Below, one piece after another: positions 1 through 6,498 of a DNA stretch of 11,716 bases. Below the pieces are notes generated by a model. That model ran no database searches. It saw only the letters and a program-made list of their open reading frames with translations, and had not been told where the DNA came from. The stretch comes from a methanogenic archaeon. Lineage in GTDB: Archaea; Thermoplasmatota; Thermoplasmata; Methanomassiliicoccales; Methanomethylophilaceae. Both the position numbers and the translations under genes were made by a program. Where the stretch lies: contig CADAGG010000024.1 of the NCBI GenBank assembly GCA_902787415.1, forward strand, positions 7,252 to 18,967, read 5' to 3'. Position 1 is the first letter of the stretch. Each line of letters begins with the position of its first letter.

Positions 1-329
1 GCATCCTTGACCGTGAAAGCCTTGATGACCGGGAGCCCGGTCCTCTCCTTCACCTTGTCTATGAACTCCTGGTCCTCCGAACCGTGCAGCTGCACCATGC
101 GGATGCCGGTCTCCGCCGCGGCGGTGATATCCGGGAGGGGTTGGTCGCGGAACACGCCGACGGGGATGACGGATCTGTCCAATCCCGTGATGAGCACTCC
201 CGCCTCGTCCCTGGAGATGCAGCGTCTGCTCATATCCCAGAAGACGAAACCCGCGTACTCGGGACGGAGCCTGTTGCAGGCCTCGATGTCCTCCGGGCGC
301 ATCATGCCGCAGAACTTGACGGCGGTCAC
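1..329 (-). CDS. trpF: Phosphoribosylanthranilate isomerase, N-terminal part (cut by window edge)
   Basis: TrpF isomerises N-(5-phosphoribosyl)anthranilate to CdRP, the step between TrpD and TrpC. About 109 residues are visible; the C-terminal half lies beyond the left edge. The N-terminus reads TAVKFCGMM, matching the family K-x-CG-[IM] strand with the catalytic Cys. It is followed by GFVFWDMSRR (family GF-F---S-R), PVGVF, and MVQLHGSED (family VQLHG-E). The start is GTG at 329, overlapping the trpC stop in a GTGA tetranucleotide. A purine-rich GAGGGGG stretch lies about 6 nt upstream and serves as a ribosome binding site. It is a separate gene, not fused to trpC as in enteric bacteria. Any trpB1/trpA would be further left and cannot be seen. 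Confidence 0.93.
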   Translation of the reverse strand, partial: MTAVKFCGMMRPEDIEACNRLRPEYAGFVFWDMSRRCISRDEAGVLITGLDRSVIPVGVFRDQPLPDITAAAETGIRMVQLHGSEDQEFIDKVKERTGLPVIKAFTVKD

Positions 330-1117
330 GGGGACCCCCTCAGTTCCGCCAGTGCCTTCTTCCTGTCGGGTGCGCGCATGAGTGTCTCGCCGATGAGAAC
401 GGCATCAACGCCCGCCTTCTCCAGGCGCTCCACGTCCTCCCTGGTGGAGATCCCGCTCTCGGCCACGAAGATGATGTCGGAGGGGACGTGCTGCCTCAGC
501 ATGAGGCAGGTCCTGATGTCGACCGAGAAGTCCCTGAGGTCGCGGTTGTTGACCCCGATGACCCTCGCGCCGGCCCTGACCGCCATGTCTATCTCGGAGG
601 CGGTGCGGGTCTCCACGAACGCGGTCATGCCGAGCCCGTGGGTGATCTTCACGAACCTCCTGAGGTCCTCCTCGTTGAGCAGCGCCGCGATCAAGAGCAC
701 TGCAGAAGCACCGAGGGTCTTGGCCTCGTAGATCATGTACTCGTCGACGATGAAGTCCTTGCGGAGACAGGGGACGGATACATTCTCGGAGATGTCCTTC
801 AGGAACCTCCCTTCTCCGAGGAACTTGGTGGGCTCGGTGAGGACGGAGATGGCCGCCGCACCCGCCTGCTCGTATTCCCTGGCGATCTGCAGATAGGGGA
901 ACTCGGGGGCGATGACGCCCTTCGACGGGGAGGCTTTCTTGCACTCGCAGATGAAGCTCATCCCTTCGGCCTTCAGAGCCTTCTCGAAGGGGAACCCGGT
1001 GTCGCAGTCCATCTTCTTGGCCAGGTTGGCCATCTCGCTGGGGGAGACGACCTTCATGGAGTTCTGGACGCGGATCCTGGCGTTGTCGGCCAGGGTCCTC
1101 AGGATATTGCCGCTCAT
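326..1117 (-). CDS. trpC: Indole-3-glycerol phosphate synthase
   Basis: TrpC closes CdRP to indole-3-glycerol phosphate by decarboxylation and ring closure; it is a cytoplasmic (beta/alpha)8 barrel. The 263-residue product has the family fingerprint: [10 protein letters not shown] at 58-67 (Glu58 and Lys60 of the active site), [10 protein letters not shown] with the general acid Lys120, FVET with Glu169, and GVNNRDL with Asn190. AESGIS near 221 and IGETLM near the C-terminus form the phosphate-binding end. Length is normal for a monofunctional enzyme. The start ATG at 1117 overlaps the trpD stop as ATGA. Its own Shine-Dalgarno is poor, so translation probably depends on reinitiation after trpD. 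A longer open frame continues upstream to 1684, but that part is antisense-like sequence inside trpD and is not used. Confidence 0.97.
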   Translation of the reverse strand: MSGNILRTLADNARIRVQNSMKVVSPSEMANLAKKMDCDTGFPFEKALKAEGMSFICECKKASPSKGVIAPEFPYLQIAREYEQAGAAAISVLTEPTKFLGEGRFLKDISENVSVPCLRKDFIVDEYMIYEAKTLGASAVLLIAALLNEEDLRRFVKITHGLGMTAFVETRTASEIDMAVRAGARVIGVNNRDLRDFSVDIRTCLMLRQHVPSDIIFVAESGISTREDVERLEKAGVDAVLIGETLMRAPDRKKALAELRGSP

Positions 1118-2130
1118 TGGTTGGACGCCGCCCTGAATCTCTCGTACTGTTCGTATGCCCTGCCGTCGGCGATGAGCTTGTCCGCCAGCTCCATGCCGTC
1201 CCTGATGGTGGAAGCCTTCCCGCTGACGTAGAGTCCCGCTCCCGCGTTGAGGAGGACGGTGTCGTACCTCGGGCCCTTCTTCCCCTCGAGGATGTCGAGA
1301 GTCATGCGGGCATTCTCCTCGGGGTCCCCGCCCTCGATGTCCTTCTTGGAGCAGCGGGTGATGCCGAGGTCCTCGGGGTCGATGGTGTAGGTGTCGAACC
1401 TGCCGCCCCTGAAGTCGCAGATCCTGGTGGGTCCCACGGGGGAGAACTCGTCGAGCCCGTCCATGCCGTAGACCACCATACCGCTCTCCACCCCGAGCTG
1501 TGAGAGCACATGTGCCAGAGGGTTGACGAGCAGGACGTCGTACACTCCGAGGACCTGGTAGGAGGGACTGGCGGGATTGGTGAGCGGACCGAGGATGTTG
1601 AACACCGTGCGGAAGCCGAGCTCCTTCCTGATGGGGCCCACATACTTCATCGAGGCGTGGTACCTCTGCGCGAACATGAAGCACATGCCGGGGTCCTCTA
1701 GGAGCCTGACCGCCTTCTCGGGAGGCTGGTCGAGGTTGATGCCGAGGGCCTCGAGGCAGTCCGCGGCACCGGATTTGGAGGATGCCGCGCGGTTGCCGTG
1801 CTTGGCCACCTTGGTGCCTCCCGCGGATATGACGAAGGAGGAGGTGGTGGAGATGTTGAACGTGTTGGCCCCGTCACCGCCGGTACCGACGATGTCGAGC
1901 ACCTTGTAGGGGTGCTCCACCTTCAGGGCGTGGGAGCGCATGGCGGCGGCGCATCCCGCGATCTCCGCCTCGGTCTCGGTCCTGGTGTTCTTGGTGGTGA
2001 GCGCGGCCAGGAAGGCTGCGTTCTGGGTGGGGGTGGTGGCGCCGTCCATGATCTCGTTCATGACGGTGTACGCCTCGTCGTAGGTGAGGTCCCCCTTGTT
2101 CACGAGTTTGATGATTGCCTCCTTGATCAT
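1114..2130 (-). CDS. trpD: Anthranilate phosphoribosyltransferase
   Basis: TrpD transfers phosphoribose from PRPP to anthranilate. The product is 338 residues, the usual length. An N-terminal helical domain covers about residues 1-70. It is followed by [17 protein letters not shown], with the glycine-rich PRPP loop GTGGDG at 82-87, then AKHGNRAAS at 109-117 and the metal/PRPP-proximal DGLDEFSP motif. It is not fused to trpG, unlike the enteric TrpGD. The ATG at 2130 overlaps the trpG stop (ATGA). A strong GGAGG lies 7 nt before it, within the end of trpG. It is the third gene of the operon, and its stop overlaps the trpC start. Confidence 0.98.
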   Translation of the reverse strand: MIKEAIIKLVNKGDLTYDEAYTVMNEIMDGATTPTQNAAFLAALTTKNTRTETEAEIAGCAAAMRSHALKVEHPYKVLDIVGTGGDGANTFNISTTSSFVISAGGTKVAKHGNRAASSKSGAADCLEALGINLDQPPEKAVRLLEDPGMCFMFAQRYHASMKYVGPIRKELGFRTVFNILGPLTNPASPSYQVLGVYDVLLVNPLAHVLSQLGVESGMVVYGMDGLDEFSPVGPTRICDFRGGRFDTYTIDPEDLGITRCSKKDIEGGDPEENARMTLDILEGKKGPRYDTVLLNAGAGLYVSGKASTIRDGMELADKLIADGRAYEQYERFRAASNQ

Positions 2131-2705
2131 TTCCTTCCCTCCGCGATCCTCAGGAAGTTGGCGAGTATGGTCTTACCGGAAGGCGTCATGACGGATTCCG
2201 GATGGAACTGCAGGCCGTACACGGGATAATCCGCATGCTTCACGGCCATGACCTCCCCGTCGTCCGCCTTCGCGATTATCTTCAGGCAGCCAGGGATGGT
2301 CGAGGGGTCGGCGGCCAGGGAGTGGTACCTGGCGACCTTCGCTCCGTCCTCCACGCCCTCGAAGATGGGATCCTTCTCGAGGGTGACGGAGGACTGCTTG
2401 CCGTGCATGAGCTCCTTCGCATAGGTGATGGTGGCGCCGTAAGCGGCGCAGATGGATTGATGACCCAGACATACTCCGAGTATGGGATACTTGGGTCCGA
2501 GCGCGCGTATCGCCTCGATGCAGATACCCGCATCCTCGGGACGTCCGGGGCCGGGGGAGACGATGATCGCCTTGGGCTTCAGGGCGTCGATCTCCTCAAC
2601 GGCGAGGGCGTCGTTCCTGACCACCTTGATCTCGGGATCGAGGGAGCCCACGAGCTGGTAGAGGTTGTAGGAGAAGCTGTCGTAGTTGTCGATGAGGAGA
2701 ATCAT
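2127..2705 (-). CDS. trpG: Anthranilate synthase component II, glutamine amidotransferase
   Basis: TrpG hydrolyses glutamine and passes ammonia to TrpE for anthranilate formation. The product is 192 residues, a complete class I (triad) glutaminase. It opens with [15 protein letters not shown] and has the oxyanion segment [12 protein letters not shown]. The nucleophile elbow GVCLGHQS carries Cys79, and QFHPESVMT carries His168 and Glu170 of the triad. The family can be shared with para-aminobenzoate synthase (PabA). The strict 4-nt coupling to trpE and trpD here argues for a tryptophan role, without excluding dual use. The ATG at 2705 overlaps the trpE stop as ATGA, with GAGG a few nt upstream. 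Confidence 0.97.
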   Translation of the reverse strand: MILLIDNYDSFSYNLYQLVGSLDPEIKVVRNDALAVEEIDALKPKAIIVSPGPGRPEDAGICIEAIRALGPKYPILGVCLGHQSICAAYGATITYAKELMHGKQSSVTLEKDPIFEGVEDGAKVARYHSLAADPSTIPGCLKIIAKADDGEVMAVKHADYPVYGLQFHPESVMTPSGKTILANFLRIAEGRK

Positions 2706-4165
2706 ATGTCCTCACTCTCCGCGATCCTCATGGCGTTTATCACCGCGGCCGCCTTGTTCAGGCTCTCCTCGTACTCCTTCTCGGGGACGGAGTCGGCCAC
2801 GATGCCCGCACCGCTCCTGACGAAGACCCTGTTGTTCTTCTTGTAGGCGATGCGGATGGCGATGCAGATGTCCATGTTGCCGGAGAAGTCGATGTATCCG
2901 ATGCCTCCTCCGTAGATACCGCGCTTGTTGTCCTCCAGGTCGTTGATGAGCTGTGCGGCGCGGATCTTGGGGGCCCCCGAGAGGGTGCCGGCGGGGAGGA
3001 TGGATGCTATGGCATCGAGGGCGTCCTTATCGTCCCTGATCTCTCCGCGTACCGTGGAGCCGATGTGCATCACGTGGGAGTAGCGCTCCACCACGTGGAA
3101 CTTCTCGACCTCGACGGTGCCGAACTTGCTGATCTTGCCGATGTCGTTCCTCCCGAGGTCCACCAGCATGTTGTGCTCCGCCAGCTCCTTGGGATCGGAG
3201 AGCAGCTCCTTCTCCAGCCGGAGGCCCTCCTCCTCGGTCCTTCCGCGGGGACGGGTGCCGGCCAGGGGGAAGGTGTGGAGGATGCCGTCCTCCAGCTTGA
3301 CGAGTGTCTCAGGGGATGCTCCGGCCACCTCCATGTCGGAACCGGAGAAGTAGAACATGTAAGGGGAGGGGTTCAGGCTCCTGAGCACCCTGTAGGTGTT
3401 GAACAGGCTGCCCTCGAAGCGGGCCTCTAGCCTGTTGGAGAGCACGATCTGGAAGATGTCGCCCTCCCTGATGTGGTGCTTGGCCTTCTCCACCATCTCG
3501 CAGAACTGCTCCTTGGAGTAGTAGGGCTTCATGGTGGAGTCGAGCCTGCCGAACAGCCTGTGCTCAGGTTTGCCGTACCTGACCAGCTCCATGATCCTCA
3601 GGAGCTCGTGCTTGGCGGCGGTGTAGTTGCCTTCTGGGTCATCGAGGGAGATGTTCACGATGAGCAGCATCTTCTGAGAGAAGTTGTCGAAGACCACCAG
3701 CCTGTCGAACAGCATGAGGTCCACGTCCTTGAAGCCCTCCGTGTCCTTGGCGTCGAGCCTGAGGGTGGGCTCGGAGTACTTCAGATAGTCGTAGGAGAAG
3801 TATCCCACGAGACCGCCGGTGAACGGGGGGAGGCCGGGCACCTTGGGGCTGCGGTAGTCGTTCAGGATGGCGCGGATGTCGTCGGCGGGATCCTCGGTGC
3901 TGTGCTTCTTCCCCTCTACGATTACTTCTCCGTCCTGCACGGTGATGCCGAGCCTGGGCTTGTAGCCGAGGAAGGTGTAGCGTCCCCATCTCTTGGACTG
4001 GTCGGCGCTCTCCAACATGAAGCAATGTTCGTCGACGTTCATCAGAGCCCTCATCACCTCGACGGGGGTCCTGAAATCCGATAGGATCTCCTGGCAGACG
4101 GGGCAGACGGTGTATTTCCCCTCTGCCGCGTAGGCCTTCACTTCTTCCAGACTGGGCTTAAGCAT
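2702..4165 (-). CDS. trpE: Anthranilate synthase component I
   Basis: TrpE converts chorismate plus TrpG-delivered ammonia into anthranilate and pyruvate, the committed step of the pathway. The N-terminal domain holds MLESAD, equivalent to the LLES element that binds feedback tryptophan; Leu51-Ser53 are kept. NPSPYMFYFSG is typical of tryptophan-regulated TrpE rather than PabB. The C-terminal chorismate-binding domain has AGASPETLVKL, FPLAGTRPRG, LVDLGRNDIGK, HVMHIGSTVRG, LPAGTLSGAPKIRA, YGGGIGYIDFSG and FVRSGAGIVADS. Two in-frame ATGs exist. The one at 4171 has GGAGAG directly abutting it; the one at 4165 has the same GGAGAG at 6 nt. I therefore prefer 4165 (487 aa rather than 489). It is the first gene of trpEGDCF, behind an operator-rich leader, so both transcriptional and feedback control are expected. 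Confidence 0.97.
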   Translation of the reverse strand: MLKPSLEEVKAYAAEGKYTVCPVCQEILSDFRTPVEVMRALMNVDEHCFMLESADQSKRWGRYTFLGYKPRLGITVQDGEVIVEGKKHSTEDPADDIRAILNDYRSPKVPGLPPFTGGLVGYFSYDYLKYSEPTLRLDAKDTEGFKDVDLMLFDRLVVFDNFSQKMLLIVNISLDDPEGNYTAAKHELLRIMELVRYGKPEHRLFGRLDSTMKPYYSKEQFCEMVEKAKHHIREGDIFQIVLSNRLEARFEGSLFNTYRVLRSLNPSPYMFYFSGSDMEVAGASPETLVKLEDGILHTFPLAGTRPRGRTEEEGLRLEKELLSDPKELAEHNMLVDLGRNDIGKISKFGTVEVEKFHVVERYSHVMHIGSTVRGEIRDDKDALDAIASILPAGTLSGAPKIRAAQLINDLEDNKRGIYGGGIGYIDFSGNMDICIAIRIAYKKNNRVFVRSGAGIVADSVPEKEYEESLNKAAAVINAMRIAESEDI

Positions 4166-4178
4166 GTTCATCTCTCCG

Positions 4179-4203
4179 ATGTATTTTTACATACATTGAT
4201 GCA
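4179..4203 (-). promoter_or_regulatory. trpE leader: inverted repeat beside the Shine-Dalgarno plus imperfect operator copy
   Basis: Positions 4179-4184 (ATGTAT) and 4191-4196 (ATACAT) form a 6-bp inverted repeat with a 6-nt loop. On the mRNA this hairpin ends just one base before the trpE ribosome binding site CGGAGAG. Overlapping it, 4192-4203 reads TACATTGATGCA, a 10-of-12 match to the perfect palindrome at 4261-4272. It could be a third, weaker repressor site inside the transcribed leader, or an RNA element near the ribosome site. The sequence does not decide between these. Confidence 0.45.
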
Positions 4204-4260
4204 ACTTTATGTTCAATTAATGAAATGAACACGGCTATATTAATATTATGAATGATAACA

Positions 4261-4288
4261 TACATTAATGTACGATTATATACATTAA
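4261..4288 (-). promoter_or_regulatory. Candidate tryptophan operator pair and TATA box of the trp operon
   Basis: Positions 4261-4272 are a perfect 12-bp palindrome, TACATTAATGTA. Exactly 20 bp further on, 4281-4288 repeats its half TACATTAA. Read on the minus strand, the half-site runs straight into a TATA box (TTAATGTATATAAT, box at 4282-4275). Transcription would start near 4252, giving a leader of about 85 nt, with the full palindrome lying between the TATA box and the start point. The same palindrome, the same 20-bp spacing and the same fusion of half-site to TATA box recur upstream of trpB2. The TGTA/TACA content resembles the TGTACA box known for the archaeal repressor TrpY, but the site is not the same sequence. 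Confidence 0.65.
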
Positions 4289-4319
4289 CAAAAGGATACC
4301 CAGATGGGAAAAGCAGGGT

Positions 4320-4700
4320 TCAGATCTTCTCGACGGAGGAAACGAACATCAGAGGATAATCGAGCTCCCTGTCGAACCTCATCTCAGCCACCACCCTGGT
4401 GCCGTCCATGACGATGGTCACCACGGCGTCGATCATGTCGCCGGTGAGCGAGGTGTAGGAGTACTGGTCCTCCTTGTTGCCGGTGTTCCCCCTGATCTTG
4501 ACCTTGGCGTCCTCGACGTAGGGCTGGACCCTGATGCACTCGGCGATGGTCCTCTCGAGGTCGGCGACGTTGCGGGCGCAGAAGGGCGTGCCCACGAACT
4601 GGTGGTAGATGGTGGCCATCTTGATCCCGGCCTCGAAGCAGGCGCGTTCGCTGACCGAACACATGAATCTGGATGAAGCAGCATCTTCCCTGTCGCTCAT
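4320..4700 (-). CDS. mptD: Archaeal dihydroneopterin aldolase (MptD family)
   Basis: MptD cleaves 7,8-dihydroneopterin to 6-hydroxymethyl-7,8-dihydropterin plus glycolaldehyde, in tetrahydromethanopterin or folate-type pterin synthesis. It is unrelated in sequence to bacterial FolB. The 126-residue product shows the family pattern: CFEAGIKMATIYHQFVGTPF at 21-40, with Glu23 and His33 spaced like the catalytic pair. RVQPYVEDAKV and YSYTSLTGDMIDAVV follow, and LDYPLMFV near the C-terminus holds a conserved Tyr115. The open frame extends to 4745, but the ATG at 4700 fits better. It gives the usual family length, and a TATA-like CTTATACA lies about 25 nt upstream, implying a leaderless mRNA. It is divergent from nadA and its stop is about 150 bp from trpE, so it is probably not in the trp operon. 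Confidence 0.88.
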   Translation of the reverse strand: MSDREDAASSRFMCSVSERACFEAGIKMATIYHQFVGTPFCARNVADLERTIAECIRVQPYVEDAKVKIRGNTGNKEDQYSYTSLTGDMIDAVVTIVMDGTRVVAEMRFDRELDYPLMFVSSVEKI

Positions 4701-4720
4701 GTATCTTGAATAACGGTGCT

Positions 4721-4755
4721 TGTATAAGTTTTGTAACCTGGCCAAAATTTTTAAG
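4721..4755. promoter_or_regulatory. Divergent promoter pair mptD / nadA
   Basis: The 77-bp gap between the two start codons carries a TATA-like box for each direction. CTTATACA on the minus strand (4728-4721) lies about 25 nt before the mptD ATG. AATTTTTAAG on the plus strand (4746-4755) lies about 27 nt before the nadA ATG. Neither ATG has a convincing Shine-Dalgarno, so both mRNAs are probably leaderless. I see no shared operator-like palindrome here. Confidence 0.6.
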
Positions 4756-4777
4756 CAGGTCCTCGGTAACCGTTCCC

Positions 4778-5680
4778 ATGCAATCCGTAAAAGAACGCAT
4801 TCTCGCTCTGAAGAAGGAGAAGAACGCGGTCATCCTGGCCCACAACTACACCTCCCCCGAGGTGCAGGACATAGCGGACTATGTCGGGGACTCCCTCGGA
4901 CTGTCGCAGAAGGCCGCCGCTACGGATGCAGACATCATCGTTTTCTGCGGTGTCTCCTTCATGGGCGAGACCGCGAAGATCCTCTCCCCTTCCAAGAAGG
5001 TGCTCCTGCCCGAGCCCGAGGCCAAGTGCGCCATGGCCGCCATGTGCTCCGCCGAGCAGATCCGCCAGGCCAAGGAGAGGTACCCGGACGCCACCGTCGT
5101 GGCCTACGTCAACACCGCCGCCGAGACCAAGACCGCGGTCGACTACTGCTGCACCTCCGCCAATGCGCTGAACGTGGTGAAGCAGATCCCCAACGACAGG
5201 ATCCTCTTCGTCCCCGATTCCAACCTCGGCAGGTACGTCAAGGAGCAGAGCGGCAAGGACATCATCCTCTGGAACGGGTTCTGCCCGGTGCACCAGTGCG
5301 TCACCGTCAGGCAGGTCGAGGAGCTGAAGAAGGCCCATCCCGGTGCCGAGGTGGTCGCCCATCCCGAATGCAGGCTCGAGGTCCTGAACAACGCCGACTT
5401 CATCGGTTCCACCGAGGCCATCCTCAAGTACTGTCAGAAATCCGACTGCAGGGAATTCATCGTCCTGACCGAGTCCGGCATGGGCCACAGGCTGGAGGGT
5501 GCGTGCCCCGGCAAGAGGTTCTACTTCACCGCCCAGTCCCTCTGCATGACCATGAAGATGATCTCCCTCGAATCCATCCTAGAGTGCATGGAGAAGGAGA
5601 CCGGCGAGATAATCCTCGACAGAGAGGTCATCGAGAAGGCATACCTGCCCGTCAAGCGCATGACCGACATCCTCGGATGA
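4778..5680 (+). CDS. nadA: Quinolinate synthase (4Fe-4S)
   Basis: NadA condenses iminoaspartate with dihydroxyacetone phosphate to quinolinate in de novo NAD synthesis. The 300-residue product matches the short archaeal/Thermotoga-type enzyme. The first domain has AHNYTSPEVQDIADYVGDSL (21-40). The three cluster cysteines are Cys84 (EAKCAMA), Cys169 (NGFCPVH) and Cys256 (SLCMTMK), with the family spacing. VAHPECRLEV at 193-202 and TESGMGHRL at 231-239 are the substrate-binding segments. The start at 4778 is preferred over upstream in-frame ATGs because those lie in mptD antisense sequence and the TATA-like box is 27 nt before 4778. The partner enzymes NadB (or aspartate dehydrogenase) and NadC are not in the window. 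Confidence 0.97.
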   Translation: MQSVKERILALKKEKNAVILAHNYTSPEVQDIADYVGDSLGLSQKAAATDADIIVFCGVSFMGETAKILSPSKKVLLPEPEAKCAMAAMCSAEQIRQAKERYPDATVVAYVNTAAETKTAVDYCCTSANALNVVKQIPNDRILFVPDSNLGRYVKEQSGKDIILWNGFCPVHQCVTVRQVEELKKAHPGAEVVAHPECRLEVLNNADFIGSTEAILKYCQKSDCREFIVLTESGMGHRLEGACPGKRFYFTAQSLCMTMKMISLESILECMEKETGEIILDREVIEKAYLPVKRMTDILG

Positions 5681-5770
5681 ACGTCGCAACAGTCTTATTC
5701 CATTCCGCAGATATACGGCCGAGAAGGCCGGATGAGGAGAAAACGGGCTGATTCGTGATGAACCCTATGA

Positions 5771-5804
5771 GTGCCGACGGCCGTCTCACTTTTGCGTCTG
5801 GCAC
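5771..5804. terminator. Hairpin between convergent nadA and hjc, possible two-way terminator
   Basis: GTGCCGACG (5771-5779) pairs with CGTC-T-GGCAC (5795-5804): nine base pairs with one bulged T and a 15-nt loop. It sits 4 nt past the stop codon of the minus-strand nuclease gene and about 90 nt past nadA. The loop holds a TTTT run on the plus strand. There is no clean T-tract outside the stem, so the terminator role is only likely. Part of it can pair in an alternative way with 5721-5730. Confidence 0.35.
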
Positions 5805-5807
5805 ATC

Positions 5808-6407
5808 TCAGGACTGGTCCTCGGAGAGGATCTCGTCCATGGTGTCGGGGGCACCCGTCTCGTAAGGCTCGTAGACCTCGCCGAAGGTGCTGGAGGAGAT
5901 GAAGGACAGGAAGTCGCTCAGCTTCATTCCCTCGTTCCACCTCATGATGAAGTTCCCGTTCCTGCTGGTGTCCAGCTTGGGGATCCTCTCCTTCAGGACG
6001 GCCGCATGGCCCTTCAGCTCGCTGCCGGAGGGGATGGTGAAGATCCTCCAGGGGTCTCCCTTCACGCCTTTCAGCCTGAACGCGTAGATGGGGACCACAT
6101 GGGACCTGTCGCAGTCGTCGAGCATCTTCTGCGCCTGCTCGATGAGGCGGGCGGTCTTGCTCATGTAGAGGATGTCGTTCTCGGAGCTCTTCACCTCGAT
6201 GGGGAAGGAATAGTCCCATCTGAGGGCGACGAGGTCCACTCCGAGCGAACCGGCCGCACGTATCACAAGGAAGGGGTTGTCTATCATCGAACAGTATGCC
6301 TGGGTCTCTTCGGTGCTGCAGGTCTTCACCATCTTGGTGACGGCCTTGGTCTCGCCGGATAGAAGGTATTTCAGTTCGCGTTCGTAGGTATCCCCTGGTG
6401 CAGCCAT
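5808..6407 (-). CDS. hjc: Hjc-type Holliday junction resolvase with insertion and C-terminal extension
   Basis: Archaeal Hjc cuts four-way DNA junctions during recombination and fork repair. The 199-residue product has the nuclease core: YERELKYLL with Glu9, RAAGSLGVDLVAL with Asp58, and FPIEVKSS with Glu71 and Lys73. The Asp-Glu-x-Lys spacing (13 and 2) equals that of the Pyrococcus enzyme. DPWRIFTIP follows, as the family's late tryptophan strand. It is unusual in two ways. About 25 residues containing Cys30 and Cys39 separate Glu9 from the rest of the core, where classical Hjc has a short turn. A tail of about 60 residues, ending in many acidic residues, follows the core; classical Hjc is about 120-140 residues. 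The start at 6407 is supported by TTTATATA about 25 nt upstream. It could be a divergent Hjc-like nuclease with another DNA target. Confidence 0.8.
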   Translation of the reverse strand: MAAPGDTYERELKYLLSGETKAVTKMVKTCSTEETQAYCSMIDNPFLVIRAAGSLGVDLVALRWDYSFPIEVKSSENDILYMSKTARLIEQAQKMLDDCDRSHVVPIYAFRLKGVKGDPWRIFTIPSGSELKGHAAVLKERIPKLDTSRNGNFIMRWNEGMKLSDFLSFISSSTFGEVYEPYETGAPDTMDEILSEDQS

Positions 6408-6430
6408 GTTTGTATAATCTCGGAATAGGG

Positions 6431-6438
6431 TATATAAA
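6431..6438 (-). promoter_or_regulatory. TATA box of the Hjc-like gene
   Basis: TTTATATA on the minus strand (6438-6431) closely matches the archaeal TATA consensus. Its centre lies 27 nt before the ATG at 6407, with no Shine-Dalgarno between them, so the transcript should be leaderless or nearly so. Confidence 0.65.
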
Positions 6439-6471
6439 GTAAATCGGGGGGTGGCCGAAAGTGAGAAATGG

Positions 6472-6489
6472 ACCGGGGTTGCCCCCGGT
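6472..6489 (-). terminator. Hairpin terminator of trpB2
   Basis: ACCGGGG (6472-6478) and CCCCGGT (6483-6489) form a perfect 7-bp stem with a 4-nt loop, starting 9 nt after the trpB2 stop. Downstream on the minus strand the sequence is only moderately T-rich (CATTTCTCACTTTC). Termination is likely but not certain, and some read-through towards the Hjc-like gene on the same strand is possible. Confidence 0.5.
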
Positions 6490-6498
6490 AAGTTAGTT

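Noticed and set aside
326..1684. trpC extended upstream into trpD as a fusion
   Set aside because: The additional residues are Arg/His/Gly-rich off-frame translation of trpD. The conserved IGPS sequence begins at the ATG overlapping the trpD stop.
4261..4292. CRISPR or transposon end from repeated TACATTAA units
   Set aside because: There are only two or three copies, with no spacers, no target duplication and no transposase. Promoter operators fit better.
4172..4319. Attenuator with a Trp-rich leader peptide before trpE
   Set aside because: Short minus-strand ORFs in the leader contain no Trp codons, and there is no terminator/antiterminator pair. DNA-level operator control explains the repeats better.
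4720..5751. Alternative plus frame of 343 codons overlapping nadA
   Set aside because: It is Arg/Gly/His-rich frame-shifted translation of nadA, whereas the nadA frame has all three cluster cysteines and the family spacing.
5681..5807. tRNA gene in the nadA-hjc gap
   Set aside because: No acceptor/T-arm pattern (no GGTTCGAATC-like T-loop) and no cloverleaf pairing could be found; only hairpins and the box C/D-like pattern.
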